Source: Thermohalobaculum sp035512995 (lineage in GTDB: Bacteria > Pseudomonadota > Alphaproteobacteria > Rhodobacterales > Rhodobacteraceae). Taken from it: a DNA stretch of 21,643 nucleotides. Made by a program: the position numbers and the translations under genes. This document shows, piece after piece, positions 1 to 6,906 of this stretch (within the stretch, counting starts at the first letter, position 1; each line of letters starts with the position of its first letter). The stretch lies in contig DATKCY010000101.1 in NCBI GenBank assembly GCA_035512995.1, forward strand, positions 1-21,643. Reading direction: 5' to 3'. The notes below the pieces were generated by a model. That model was given only the letters and a program-made list of their open reading frames with translations. It made no database searches and was not told the DNA's origin.

Positions 1-1230
1 GCGCCACTGCGGCTTGCGGAAGCGGGTCGTCACGCGCTGCTCCTCGAAGCTGCCGAAGCCCTCGACCGCGACCGATTCGCCGCGGCCGGCGAGGTTGCGG
101 TGCTCGAACGAGAAGTTGGCGGCCGTGCCGATGTCGGTCGAGTACTCGAGACCGAGCGCGACCGTGCGCGGCGGGCGCTCCTCGAGCTGCACCAGCACCG
201 GCGCCGAATCGCCGACCGGCGGCTCCTCTGGCAGCCGGGCCGAGCCCGCGTCGAACAGCCCGGTGTCGATCAGCCGCTCCTGGTACTTCTCGAGCGCGCG
301 GGTATCGACCCGCTCGCCGGTCACGTAGGGCCGGTAGCTCAGCAGGAAATCGTCCTCGACGTTCGGCGCGCCCTCGATCCGGGTGTCGCCAAACACATAT
401 TCGCGGCCGGTGGCGATGAAGGTGTCGACCTCGATCTGGTTCTGCTCGAGGTCGGCGACCGAATCGCGGTCGAGCTGTTCGGCATAGGGCCGCCCGATCT
501 GCTTGAGCATCTGCAGCGCCTCGCCCTCGGCGGCCACGATCTCGGCCGCGAGCGCCGGGCCGCCGACGGGCGAGCCGAAATGCCGGGCCGCGGGGATCGT
601 CGGCGGCGGCGCCTCGGGGCCGCTGTCGAGCAGCACCAGATCGTGCTCGGCGAGCACGAAGCGGGGCCCGGGGGCGATCTCGATCGTCACCCGGGCATAG
701 CCGCCGGGCGGCGGATCGTCGCCGAGCAGATCCGGCTGCTCGACCTCGTCGGGCCTGTCGCGGAAGAGGCCGGTGACCGCCCTGACCGTGCCGGAGACGG
801 CGCCGCCGACCGCGCCGGCGGCGCTCGAGAGCGTGCCCTTGACGGTGGCCGGCTCCTCCTCGATCGCCGCGACGCGGTCGACGTCGACCTCGACGGTGCC
901 CTCGTAGAAGCCGAGCGAGTGCAGGATCTTCAGCACCGTCTCCGCATCGGCATTGGCCCGCCGGCGGAGCAGCGCGAGGCTCTGCGCGCCGACCTCCTGC
1001 CGGCGGTAGACCAGGAGCGACTCCTCGATCAGCTCCGCGGCCCGCTCGCCGGGCGCGCCCGTGACCACGATGTCGTAGTCGACGGCGGTCTCGGGCACGT
1101 CGAGGTCGGGAAAGGCGTTAAAGTCGCGGCCACAACCTGCGGCTGATGCGACAAGGAGCGTTATTCCGGCGATCCGGGCCGTGGGCCATGGCAGGCGCCG
1201 GCTCCCGCTCCGCCGCGTCTGCGTCGTCAT
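1..1230 (-). CDS. tamA: TamA-type outer-membrane assembly protein (BamA/TamA superfamily), N-terminal part
   Basis: Open reading frame entering from the left edge; 410 codons are visible and the C-terminal beta-barrel lies outside the window. It starts at ATG 1230 behind an AGGAA ribosome site. Residues about 20-35 are a hydrophobic export segment ending in SAAGC; the cysteine could be a lipid site, but the lipobox is poor (Ala at -3), so a plain signal peptide is equally possible. The next roughly 300 residues read as POTRA-like repeats, including KILHSLGFYEGTVEV and TGLFDAGSARL, with a probably disordered insert around residues 125-150. The last visible stretch (LGLEYSTDIG, FEHRNLAGRGE) is the first barrel strand typical of the family. 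By family knowledge TamA sits in the outer membrane and, with the inner-membrane protein TamB, helps assemble autotransporters and move phospholipids. No tamB is visible; it would be expected beyond the left edge. A general BamA-like surface antigen is the alternative. Confidence 0.85.
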   Translation of the reverse strand, partial: MTTQTRRSGSRRLPWPTARIAGITLLVASAAGCGRDFNAFPDLDVPETAVDYDIVVTGAPGERAAELIEESLLVYRRQEVGAQSLALLRRRANADAETVLKILHSLGFYEGTVEVDVDRVAAIEEEPATVKGTLSSAAGAVGGAVSGTVRAVTGLFRDRPDEVEQPDLLGDDPPPGGYARVTIEIAPGPRFVLAEHDLVLLDSGPEAPPPTIPAARHFGSPVGGPALAAEIVAAEGEALQMLKQIGRPYAEQLDRDSVADLEQNQIEVDTFIATGREYVFGDTRIEGAPNVEDDFLLSYRPYVTGERVDTRALEKYQERLIDTGLFDAGSARLPEEPPVGDSAPVLVQLEERPPRTVALGLEYSTDIGTAANFSFEHRNLAGRGESVAVEGFGSFEEQRVTTRFRKPQWR

Positions 1231-1485
1231 CCGCGAGTTCCTGCAATCGGGGCTGCCAGAGGTAAACGGCCTGTTCCCGGCCGTCAATTCACAGCTCAAC
1301 CTCAGACTCGCAACTCACGCGCGACAAAGCCTTTGCAGCAACAGGGCCTGTACGGGTATGCTGACGCATTGCCGGACTATGGCCCGGCGAAATTATCTGG
1401 CATATTCCCGTCCTGCGGAGCTGGGGTGCTCCGGACGGGGGGCGCCTTTCGGCACCGCCATGCGACGTGGGGAGCGAGGACCGAC
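1231..1485. promoter_or_regulatory. Divergent intergenic region between tamA and the AAA+ ATPase gene
   Basis: 255 bases without a gene, holding the start regions of two divergent genes. On the minus strand TTGACG (1282-1287) is a good -35 match for tamA, but no convincing -10 lies 16-18 bases downstream. On the plus strand CATATT (1401-1406) matches four of six -10 positions but lacks a clear -35. A bulged hairpin follows directly and is listed separately. Promoter assignments here are weak. Confidence 0.35.
1407..1439 (+). promoter_or_regulatory. Bulged hairpin in the leader of the AAA+ ATPase gene
   Basis: CCCGTC (1407-1412) pairs with GACGGG (1434-1439), and CGGAGC (1416-1421) pairs with GCTCCG (1428-1433). 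The loop is TGGGGT and there is a three-base CTG bulge on the 5' side, giving twelve perfect pairs. It lies 46 bases upstream of the ATG at 1486 and does not cover the ribosome site. It could be an mRNA stabiliser, an attenuating hairpin or a dyad operator. The structure is seen directly; its function is unknown. Confidence 0.45.
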
Positions 1486-2802
1486 ATGAACGTCTCCAGC
1501 ACCATTTCGGCCGATCGACGGGCTGTGCCGGCGCCGCAGCCGCCAACCTACATCGAGGATACGGGTCTCGACGAGGGCTTCCTGCTCGACCACCTGATGA
1601 AGACGATGTTCCGCATGGGGCTGGAGAAGCCCTCGGATCTCGCGGCGGCGATGAAGCTGCCGGTCAGGATCATCGACCAGCTTCTGCAGGTCGCCGTCGA
1701 CAACAAGCTGGTGGTGGTGCTGGGCTCGGTGCACCGCTCGCTGAACTCCGAGCTGCGCTACGACGTGACGGTGCAGGGCCGGCAGTGGGCGCTCGACGCG
1801 CTCAACCAGTGCGAGTGGGTCGGTCAGACCCCGGTGCCGCTCAAGCAGTTCATGCGCCAGGCCCGGGCCCAGGCCGTGACCAGGGAGACGCTGACGCGCG
1901 AGATGCTCGACCGGGTGTTCAGGGACCTCGTGATCGAGGAACGGATGATGGCGAAGATCGGCCCGGCCGTGAACAGCCACGCATCGATCCTGCTCTACGG
2001 CCCCCCGGGCAACGGCAAGTCCTCGATCGCCGAGCGCGTCTGCGAGGCGTACGAGCAGGAGATCTACCTGCCCTACGCGCTCGAGATCGACAACCAGATC
2101 GTCACGCTCTACGACCCCTCGGCCCACCAGATGCGCGAGGGCGACGACGAGGAGCACTTCGACGGCCTGCGCCGCCGGGGCGGGCACGACAAGCGCTACG
2201 TGCGCGTCAAGCGCCCGGCGATCATCGTCGGCGGCGAGCTGACCCTCGAGAAGCTCGACCTGATGTACAACCCCGTGACCAAGGTCTACGACGTGCCGAT
2301 GCAGATGAAGGCCATCGGCGGTGCCTTCGTCATCGACGACTTCGGCCGGCAGCGGCAGAGCCCGCAGGAGATCGTCAACCGGCTCATCGTGCCGATGGAG
2401 AACAAGGTCGACTACCTGTCGCTCAAGACCGGTCGCAAGATCGAGGTGATGTTCGACTGCCTGCTGATGTTCTCGACCAACATGGTGCCGTCCGAGCTGC
2501 TCGACGACGCCGGTCTGCGCCGTCTGCGCCACAAGATCCTGGTCGACAAGCCGACCCTGCCGGGCTTCGTCAAGATCATGAACATGATGGCGGCGAAGAA
2601 CGGCATGGAGCTCGACGAGGACATCCTGTCGTTCATTCTGTTCGACCTCTACGAGAAGACGCCGGGGGCCGAGTTCCGCTCGTTCCACCCGAAGTTCATG
2701 ACCGAGCAGATCAAGGCGATCTGCACCTACGAAGGGTCGAAGCCCGAGCTCAGCCGCGACAACCTGCGCCGCGCCTGGGCCAACCTCTACACCGCGCACT
2801 GA
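1486..2802 (+). CDS. AAA+ family ATPase with N-terminal winged-helix-like region, role unknown
   Basis: 438 residues. The ATG at 1486 is chosen because GGAGCGAGGA lies just upstream and the open frame further 5' is not protein-like. Residues about 30-130 resemble a winged-helix module (DLAAAMKLPVRIIDQLLQ, then a beta-rich VVVLGSVHRS and YDVTVQGRQWALDAL). The ATPase core has Walker A GPPGNGKS (172-179), Walker B AFVIDDFGRQ (280-289), a sensor-1-like FSTN and a basic GLRRLRHKI patch in the position of the arginine finger. An insert rich in charged residues (REGDDEEHFDGLRRRGGHDKR) lies between Walker A and Walker B. I recognise this as a conserved bacterial AAA+ protein often labelled only as an ATPase; I cannot name its substrate. 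The next gene starts 109 bases downstream and may be co-transcribed. ATP binding and hydrolysis are secure, while a remodelling or chaperone function is inference. Confidence 0.85.
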   Translation: MNVSSTISADRRAVPAPQPPTYIEDTGLDEGFLLDHLMKTMFRMGLEKPSDLAAAMKLPVRIIDQLLQVAVDNKLVVVLGSVHRSLNSELRYDVTVQGRQWALDALNQCEWVGQTPVPLKQFMRQARAQAVTRETLTREMLDRVFRDLVIEERMMAKIGPAVNSHASILLYGPPGNGKSSIAERVCEAYEQEIYLPYALEIDNQIVTLYDPSAHQMREGDDEEHFDGLRRRGGHDKRYVRVKRPAIIVGGELTLEKLDLMYNPVTKVYDVPMQMKAIGGAFVIDDFGRQRQSPQEIVNRLIVPMENKVDYLSLKTGRKIEVMFDCLLMFSTNMVPSELLDDAGLRRLRHKILVDKPTLPGFVKIMNMMAAKNGMELDEDILSFILFDLYEKTPGAEFRSFHPKFMTEQIKAICTYEGSKPELSRDNLRRAWANLYTAH

Positions 2803-2911
2803 GGGCCGCGGCGGCGCAGACCGACCCACCAGCCGCCGGCCCGGTGGTTTGACCGCCGGCCGCCGCTCGCCATATGCGTTGCGGCGACGCCGGCAACGGG
2901 TGCGAGCGACG

Positions 2912-3577
2912 ATGACTTTCCCAGAAATGCTTCTTGCGGTGCCGGCGTTCCTGCTGGCGCTCGGTCCGGCGGAGGCCGCGCGGGCGACGCAGCAGGAGGA
3001 GGCCGCCGCGCTCGGCGCCCGCTTCAGCCACGAGACGGTGGTCCGGCTGGACGGCGAGCCGGTCGTGCGCATCGAACAGCACCTCGACGTCGACGCCTGC
3101 GACGCCGTCGTCACGACCACGCACTACGCGCCGGGCGACGACGGCGCGCGGCGCATGGTCGAGCGCTCCCGCTTCGAGATCGGGCGCATGGACGTGGTCG
3201 AGCGGGCGGAGGCGGAGGAGGCGACCGGAGACGTGCCCGCACCCCTGCCGGACCGCGCCCAGCTCGACCTGACCGCGCGCGACTATTTCGTCCGCGCCGG
3301 GGACGACGGCCTGTCGCGCTGGCTCGCGGCGCTCCGCGCGACCCGCACGGCGCCCGACCGCTCGGCCGAGATGCGCGCCCTCCAGTTCCGCGTCGCGGCC
3401 GGCGAGTTCGGTCCCTTCGCCCGGGCCAACGGCTACGAGATGCGCAGCTATCTCGAGGGCGACCCCGAGCCCTACTACGCGATGCCGCTGCCCGCGATCT
3501 CGCTCAGCCTCCCCGTGGACGCCGAGGCGGCCGTGGACGCATGGACGGGCTACGCCGCGGAGCACTGCCCGCGATAG
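2912..3577 (+). CDS. Unrecognised exported protein
   Basis: 221 residues from ATG 2912. This internal start was preferred over an upstream start at 2849 because it places a signal peptide at the N-terminus: a hydrophobic core around residues 6-17 followed by PAEA-A, with predicted cleavage after residue 22. The extra upstream residues (arginine-rich) would spoil that. The mature part is acidic and has one cysteine near residue 64 and another four residues from the C-terminus (EHCPR), which could form a disulfide in the periplasm. I see no catalytic motif, repeat or known domain. It lies on the same strand as the AAA+ gene after a 109-base gap with only a weak ribosome site. The function is unknown; a periplasmic location is inferred. 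Confidence 0.65.
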   Translation: MTFPEMLLAVPAFLLALGPAEAARATQQEEAAALGARFSHETVVRLDGEPVVRIEQHLDVDACDAVVTTTHYAPGDDGARRMVERSRFEIGRMDVVERAEAEEATGDVPAPLPDRAQLDLTARDYFVRAGDDGLSRWLAALRATRTAPDRSAEMRALQFRVAAGEFGPFARANGYEMRSYLEGDPEPYYAMPLPAISLSLPVDAEAAVDAWTGYAAEHCPR

Positions 3578-3582
3578 CCGGA

Positions 3583-3646
3583 AGTCCGGGCGGTGGGAAT
3601 CGAACCCGCAAAGCTTGCGCCGGAGGATTTTAAGTCTTTTCCCACC
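3583..3646 (-). pseudogene. tRNA-Leu(TAA)-like fragment
   Basis: Read on the minus strand, GACTTAAAATCC matches the anticodon loop region of tRNA-Leu(UAA). It is followed by a possible variable arm (GGCGCAAGC) and a T-arm-like GCGGGTTCGATTCCCAC. The anticodon stem has mismatches, the T stem has one C-A mismatch, and no matching 5' half (D arm, acceptor strand) precedes it, so this is not a functional tRNA. An 8-base inverted repeat GGTGGGAA/TTCCCACC (3592-3599 and 3639-3646) brackets it. The 3' portion of a tRNA gene is the usual leftover of site-specific integration, so it may be an old attachment site. A chance resemblance is possible. Confidence 0.4.
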
Positions 3647-3701
3647 GGCTTCTTTGCCCATCTCTCCGCTTCGCTCCGCGTTACGCTCTGGCATATTTTC
3701 C

Positions 3702-3774
3702 CAGGTCGGGTGGCGGATGCAGTAGTATTGAGCCCCGGGGAGCGTGGCTTTCTCGAAGCGCAGGTTCGGCGGCA
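3702..3774 (+). repeat. 73-base repeat, copy 1 (inverted partner at 18450-18522)
   Basis: Seventy-two of 73 bases are identical to the reverse complement of 18450-18522; the one difference is T at 3749, where the other copy reads G on its coding strand. Homology begins at CAGGTCGGG and ends at CGGCGGCA. Both copies derive from the same transposase start region. Confidence 0.85.
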
Positions 3775-3825
3775 CAAGGCGGGCGGTCGCTTTCGGACCG
3801 TTGCCGAATGATCCTGCTTGGCAGT
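3702..3825 (+). mobile_element. IS630-type transposase relic, N-terminal fragment, frameshifted
   Basis: Translates as GRVADAVVLSPGERGFLEAQ followed by VRRHKA, then after a net one-base shift near 3780 as RSLSDRCRMILL in another frame. This is the characteristic N-terminal stretch of IS630-family transposases. The start codon is missing and homology stops around 3825, so only about 40 codons remain. Positions 3702-3774 are repeated in inverted orientation at 18450-18522 with one mismatch. It is inactive. The flanking terminal repeats are not recognisable here. Confidence 0.7.
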
Positions 3826-3883
3826 CGAGGCGGAGGCGGAGCGGGCGGGCGGCGGTGCCGCGCTCGACCGCCGCATGATCGAT

Positions 3884-3906
3884 CGCGCCCCGATCCGCGG
3901 GGCGCG
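3884..3906 (-). terminator. Hairpin downstream of the RTX protein gene
   Basis: CGCGCCCCG (3884-3892) pairs perfectly with CGGGGCGCG (3898-3906) around a five-base loop. It lies about 44 bases past the stop codon of the minus-strand RTX gene. There is no following U-tract, so termination is plausible but not certain. Confidence 0.45.
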
Positions 3907-3949
3907 CCTCACCCTCAGGCAGACCGATGGTCCGGAACGGCGGCGACGA

Positions 3950-5677
3950 TCAGACGAGTTGAAGATCGTCGGCGAGCACGAGGGTGCCGACGTCAAGCAG
4001 CGCGATCGAATCGCCGCTCCCGAAGTCGAAGATCACGTCGTCGTCCTCGAGGGTGGCGAACCGGTCGACCACCTGCTGGCGGGTGAGGCCGCCGCCGCCC
4101 CAGAGATTTTGGTTGAGCACGAGCGTGTCGACGCCGCGGGCGAAGTCCCCGACGGTGTCGCGGTCGAAGTTCTTGCCAAAGACGAAGCTGTCGGCGCCCG
4201 CGCCGCCGGTCAGGCCGTCGATCCCGGCGCCGCCGGAGAGCCTGTCGTTGCCGGCGCCGCCGCTGAGGACGTCGTTGCCGTGGCCGCCCTCGAGCCAGTC
4301 GTTGCCGTTGCCGCCGGCCAACGAATCCGCGCCCCCTCGGCCGTAGAGCACGTCGTTTCCGTCTCGGCCCCAGAGCAGGTTGTCGCCACTGTCGGCGCGG
4401 AGCGTGTCGTCGAAGTCGGAGCCCGCCAGGTTCTCGATGCTGCTGTAGGTGTCGCCCCTGGCGAAGCCGCGGTTGAGGTCGGCGCGGACGAGGTCGGCGA
4501 CGACCCCGGCGGTCGCGTCGCCGTAGAGGGCGGTGTCGTTGCCGGGGCCGCCGACGAGCCGGTCGGCTCCGGCGCCGCCGAGGAGGTCGTCATGGCCGGC
4601 GCCCCCGTCCAGCCGGTCGTTGCCGGCGCCGCCTTCCAGCCGGTCGTTGCCGCCGCCGCCGTCCAGCACGTTGGCGAAGGCGTTCCCGGCGATCAGGTCG
4701 TTGCCGGCGCCCCCGACAGCGTTTTCGATCCGGACGCCCCAGGCGATCGCCACGTTGTTCGTGAGGCCGCCGACGGAGGAGAAGGCCCCCTCGGCCAGGT
4801 CGATCACCTGGTCCTGACCGAAGCCGGAGACGTCGAGGGTGTCGATCCCGCCGGCGTCCCAGATCGCGACGACCGGGCGGGTGTTCTGGGTGAAGTCGAA
4901 CGACACCCGCCCGGCGGTCGCGTTGAAGCCGTAGGTGGTGTCGCCCGTCCGCGTCGTCATGTCGGCGCCGTAGAGCGCCTGCACGGCCAGGATGTCGTGG
5001 AGCAGCGGCGTCGCGGCGTAGGCGCGCGCGTCCGCCGTGCCGTGGTCCGTGTCCGAGCCGTTGGCCTCCGGATCGAACGGCGACATGACACTGTACTGCC
5101 GCGTGTCCTGGAAGTGCGTCGCGTCCGCCTCGTACCCCGTCGCCAGGTTGTAGGGGCCGGGATGGGTCAGGCCGAGGGAATGGCCGATGTGGTGCATATA
5201 GGTCAGGAAGCCGAGGGCGCCCTCCTGGACATCGGCGTCCGTGTCGTGACCCGGATCGTTGGCATTCAGCCAGACCTCGACGTCGACGATCGTGTCGGTC
5301 GAGCGCGGCGGGTTCGGGTCCTCCGTCAGGGTGACCAGGGTGTAGGAGAGGTCGTCCTCGGTCGTCGTCGAGCGGTTGAACAGGATGTTGGCGCGCAGGT
5401 TATCCTCCTGCTCCGCGAGTTCCGGCAACTCGATCAGCTCGACGTCGATCAGGTCGTCCCAGAGCTGGAAGGCTTCGCGCGCCTGCGCCTCCATCTCCGC
5501 CGTCAGGGGCAGGTAGCCCTCGTAGTAGGGACTGTAGAACGGCTCGCCCTCGGCGATGACGGGCGAGCTCAGCGAATAGCTGATCTGGTCGCGCGCCCAG
5601 GCGCGGGAGTCGATGGTGCCGTCGGCGGTCGTCAGGGCTTGGATGACCTGCGTCTGATCATAGACCGGTTTCGCCAC
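3950..5677 (-). CDS. Serralysin-like (M10) RTX protein with substituted catalytic residues, type I secreted
   Basis: 575 residues, GTG start at 5677 behind GGAGAGGTGA. Residues 1-270 match the serralysin M10 metalloprotease fold. The zinc site reads HHIGHSLGLTH at 162-172, so H162, H166 and H172 are kept, but the general-base glutamate of HExxH is His163. The Met-turn is YSVMSPF with Met198, and Pro200 replaces the zinc-switch tyrosine of the usual SVMSYW. An M10 C-terminal-like region and about 13 glycine-rich calcium-binding RTX units (GGAGNDRL type) follow at roughly 320-495. The end, ADDLQLV, resembles the C-terminal secretion signal of serralysins; there is no N-terminal signal peptide. 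Export by a type I ABC system is therefore inferred, but no transporter genes are nearby. The frame is intact over its full length, suggesting retained binding or structural function rather than decay. A protease using altered chemistry cannot be excluded from sequence. Confidence 0.9.
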   Translation of the reverse strand: MAKPVYDQTQVIQALTTADGTIDSRAWARDQISYSLSSPVIAEGEPFYSPYYEGYLPLTAEMEAQAREAFQLWDDLIDVELIELPELAEQEDNLRANILFNRSTTTEDDLSYTLVTLTEDPNPPRSTDTIVDVEVWLNANDPGHDTDADVQEGALGFLTYMHHIGHSLGLTHPGPYNLATGYEADATHFQDTRQYSVMSPFDPEANGSDTDHGTADARAYAATPLLHDILAVQALYGADMTTRTGDTTYGFNATAGRVSFDFTQNTRPVVAIWDAGGIDTLDVSGFGQDQVIDLAEGAFSSVGGLTNNVAIAWGVRIENAVGGAGNDLIAGNAFANVLDGGGGNDRLEGGAGNDRLDGGAGHDDLLGGAGADRLVGGPGNDTALYGDATAGVVADLVRADLNRGFARGDTYSSIENLAGSDFDDTLRADSGDNLLWGRDGNDVLYGRGGADSLAGGNGNDWLEGGHGNDVLSGGAGNDRLSGGAGIDGLTGGAGADSFVFGKNFDRDTVGDFARGVDTLVLNQNLWGGGGLTRQQVVDRFATLEDDDVIFDFGSGDSIALLDVGTLVLADDLQLV

Positions 5678-5901
5678 GAAGTCTCACCTCTCCGCCGGCC
5701 TTCGGCCGGCCATGTTCGGAGCGCTTCTGCGCTCTTGGCCGCGTGCCCGTCGGGCGGCTCACGCTCCGCCCGGCCTCGGACCGCTTTTGGCGCGACATGG
5801 TTAAAATTCCGTGGACGGCACGCGCACCGGGTCGCATTTGATTTCCGTCCCGAAACTTCCTAAGGCCGGTGCGGCCCCGGCCGGTGGACGAGAGAGGCGC
5901 G
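5678..5901. promoter_or_regulatory. Divergent intergenic region between the RTX gene and accA
   Basis: 224 bases. It contains three consecutive hairpins (listed separately) next to the RTX gene. On the accA side TAAAAT (5802-5807) matches five of six -10 positions, but no good -35 lies 16-18 bases upstream. AGAGAGG before the ATG at 5902 is the accA ribosome site. No open frame here looks real. Confidence 0.35.
5694..5772. repeat. Three tandem hairpins upstream of the RTX gene
   Basis: Hairpin 1: GCCGGCC (5694-5700), loop TTC, GGCCGGC (5704-5710). Hairpin 2: GAGCGC (5719-5724), loop TTCT, GCGCTC (5729-5734). Hairpin 3: CGGGCGG (5751-5757), 8-base loop, CCGCCCG (5766-5772). All stems are perfect. 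In the RTX transcript hairpin 1 would end only a few bases before the ribosome site, so it could affect translation. In the accA direction they lie well upstream. Whether this is a regulatory leader or a REP-like array is undecided. Confidence 0.5.
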
Positions 5902-6861
5902 ATGCGGAATTATCTCGATTTCGAGAAGGGGTTGGCCGAGATCCAGGGCAAGGCTGCCGAGCTCCGCGCGATGGCGAGCCAGGACGCGACCCTGAAGGTC
6001 GAATCCGAGGCCGAGGCGCTGGAGAAGCGCGCGGCCGAGATGCTGAAGACGCTCTATTCCGGCCTGAGCCCGTGGCAGAAGTGCCAGGTCGCCCGCCATC
6101 CGCTGCGCCCGCATGCCAGCCAGTACATCGAGCGGTTGTTCACCGAGTACACGCCGCTCGCCGGCGACCGGAACTTCGCCGAGGACCACGCGGTGCTGGG
6201 CGGCCTCGCGCGGCTCGAGGGCCGGCCGGTGGTCGTGATCGGGCACGAGAAGGGCCACGACACCAAGAGCCGGATCGAGCACAATTTCGGCATGGCCCGA
6301 CCCGAGGGCTACCGCAAGGCGGTGCGGCTGATGCAGCTCGCCGACCGCTTCGGGCTGCCCGTCGTGACCCTGATCGACACGCCGGGCGCCTATCCCGGCA
6401 AGGGGGCGGAGGAGCGCGGCCAGTCCGAGGCGATCGCGCGCGCGATCGAGATGTGCCTGAAGCTCGGCGCGCCGCTGGTCGCGGTCGTGATCGGCGAGGG
6501 CGGCTCGGGCGGTGCCGTCGCGTTCGCGACCGGCGACCGGGTCATCATGCTCGAGCACTCGATCTACTCCGTCATCAGCCCGGAGGGGTGCGCCTCGATC
6601 CTGTGGAAGAGCGCGGAGAAGACGAAGGAGGCTGCCGAGGCGCTGCGGCTGACGGCGCAGGACCTGGCGAAGCTCGGGGCCGTCGACCGCGTGGTGCCCG
6701 AGCCGCTGGGTGGCGCGCAGCGCGATCCGCGCGCCGCCATTGCCGCGGTGGGACAGGCAGTTGCCGAGGAGCTCGCGGCGCTCGAGGGCAAGGAGCCGCA
6801 GGCGCTGATCCGCGCGCGGCGCGAGAAGTTCATCCGCATGGGCGACAAGGGGCTCGGCTGA
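5902..6861 (+). CDS. accA: Acetyl-CoA carboxylase, carboxyltransferase subunit alpha
   Basis: 319 residues, the usual length for the family. The ATG at 5902 begins MRNYLDFEKGLAEIQGK, the conserved AccA N-terminus, and has AGAGAGG upstream; an in-frame GTG at 5869 gives an atypical extension and was rejected. The crotonase-fold core shows YTPLAGDRNFAEDHAVLGGLAR, VVIGHEKGHDTK, FGMARPEGYRKAVRLM, DTPGAYPGKGAEERGQSEAI and IGEGGSGGA, all hallmark segments. With AccD it moves the carboxyl group from biotin-BCCP to acetyl-CoA to give malonyl-CoA, the committed step of fatty-acid synthesis, in the cytoplasm. accB, accC and accD are not in this window, as is common. It converges on the acyltransferase gene, with 45 bases between the two stops. 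Confidence 0.97.
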   Translation: MRNYLDFEKGLAEIQGKAAELRAMASQDATLKVESEAEALEKRAAEMLKTLYSGLSPWQKCQVARHPLRPHASQYIERLFTEYTPLAGDRNFAEDHAVLGGLARLEGRPVVVIGHEKGHDTKSRIEHNFGMARPEGYRKAVRLMQLADRFGLPVVTLIDTPGAYPGKGAEERGQSEAIARAIEMCLKLGAPLVAVVIGEGGSGGAVAFATGDRVIMLEHSIYSVISPEGCASILWKSAEKTKEAAEALRLTAQDLAKLGAVDRVVPEPLGGAQRDPRAAIAAVGQAVAEELAALEGKEPQALIRARREKFIRMGDKGLG

Positions 6862-6906
6862 GGGGTCGGCGCCGGGCGCAGAACGAGCGTCCGGAACGAG
6901 GCCTGC

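Larger units (their letters stand above)
3578..3949. other. Gene-free scar region between the exported protein and the RTX protein
   Basis: 372 bases with no intact gene. In order it holds a tRNA-Leu-like fragment (minus strand, 3583-3646), an unassigned stretch to 3701, a decayed IS630-type transposase start (3702-3825), and a terminator-like hairpin (3884-3906) that would serve the RTX gene. Part of it is visibly less GC-rich than the flanks (for example around 3626-3640 and 3691-3700), consistent with imported sequence. Short open frames here are translations of these remnants and are not called as genes. Confidence 0.6.

Noticed and set aside
100..1146. 348-codon plus-strand frame at the left edge
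   Set aside because: Antisense of the tamA-like gene, which has a coherent signal region, POTRA-like repeats and a barrel strand.
1393..3120. 575-codon minus-strand frame opposite the AAA+ ATPase
   Set aside because: His/Val/Arg-rich shadow spanning a gene and an intergenic gap; no domain pattern.
3583..3720. Functional tRNA-Leu gene
   Set aside because: Mismatches in the anticodon and T stems and no recognisable D arm or 5' acceptor strand; reported as a fragment instead.
4200..4720. Tandem DNA repeat or CRISPR-like array
   Set aside because: The periodicity is that of 27-base codon units for RTX nonapeptides within one coding frame, with no constant repeat or unique spacers.
3818..5863. 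681-codon open frame on the plus strand opposite the RTX gene
   Set aside because: It is the antisense image of the glycine-rich RTX repeats in GC-rich DNA; the minus-strand translation has clear M10 and RTX motifs, while this one has only Val/Ala/Gly-rich low-complexity sequence.
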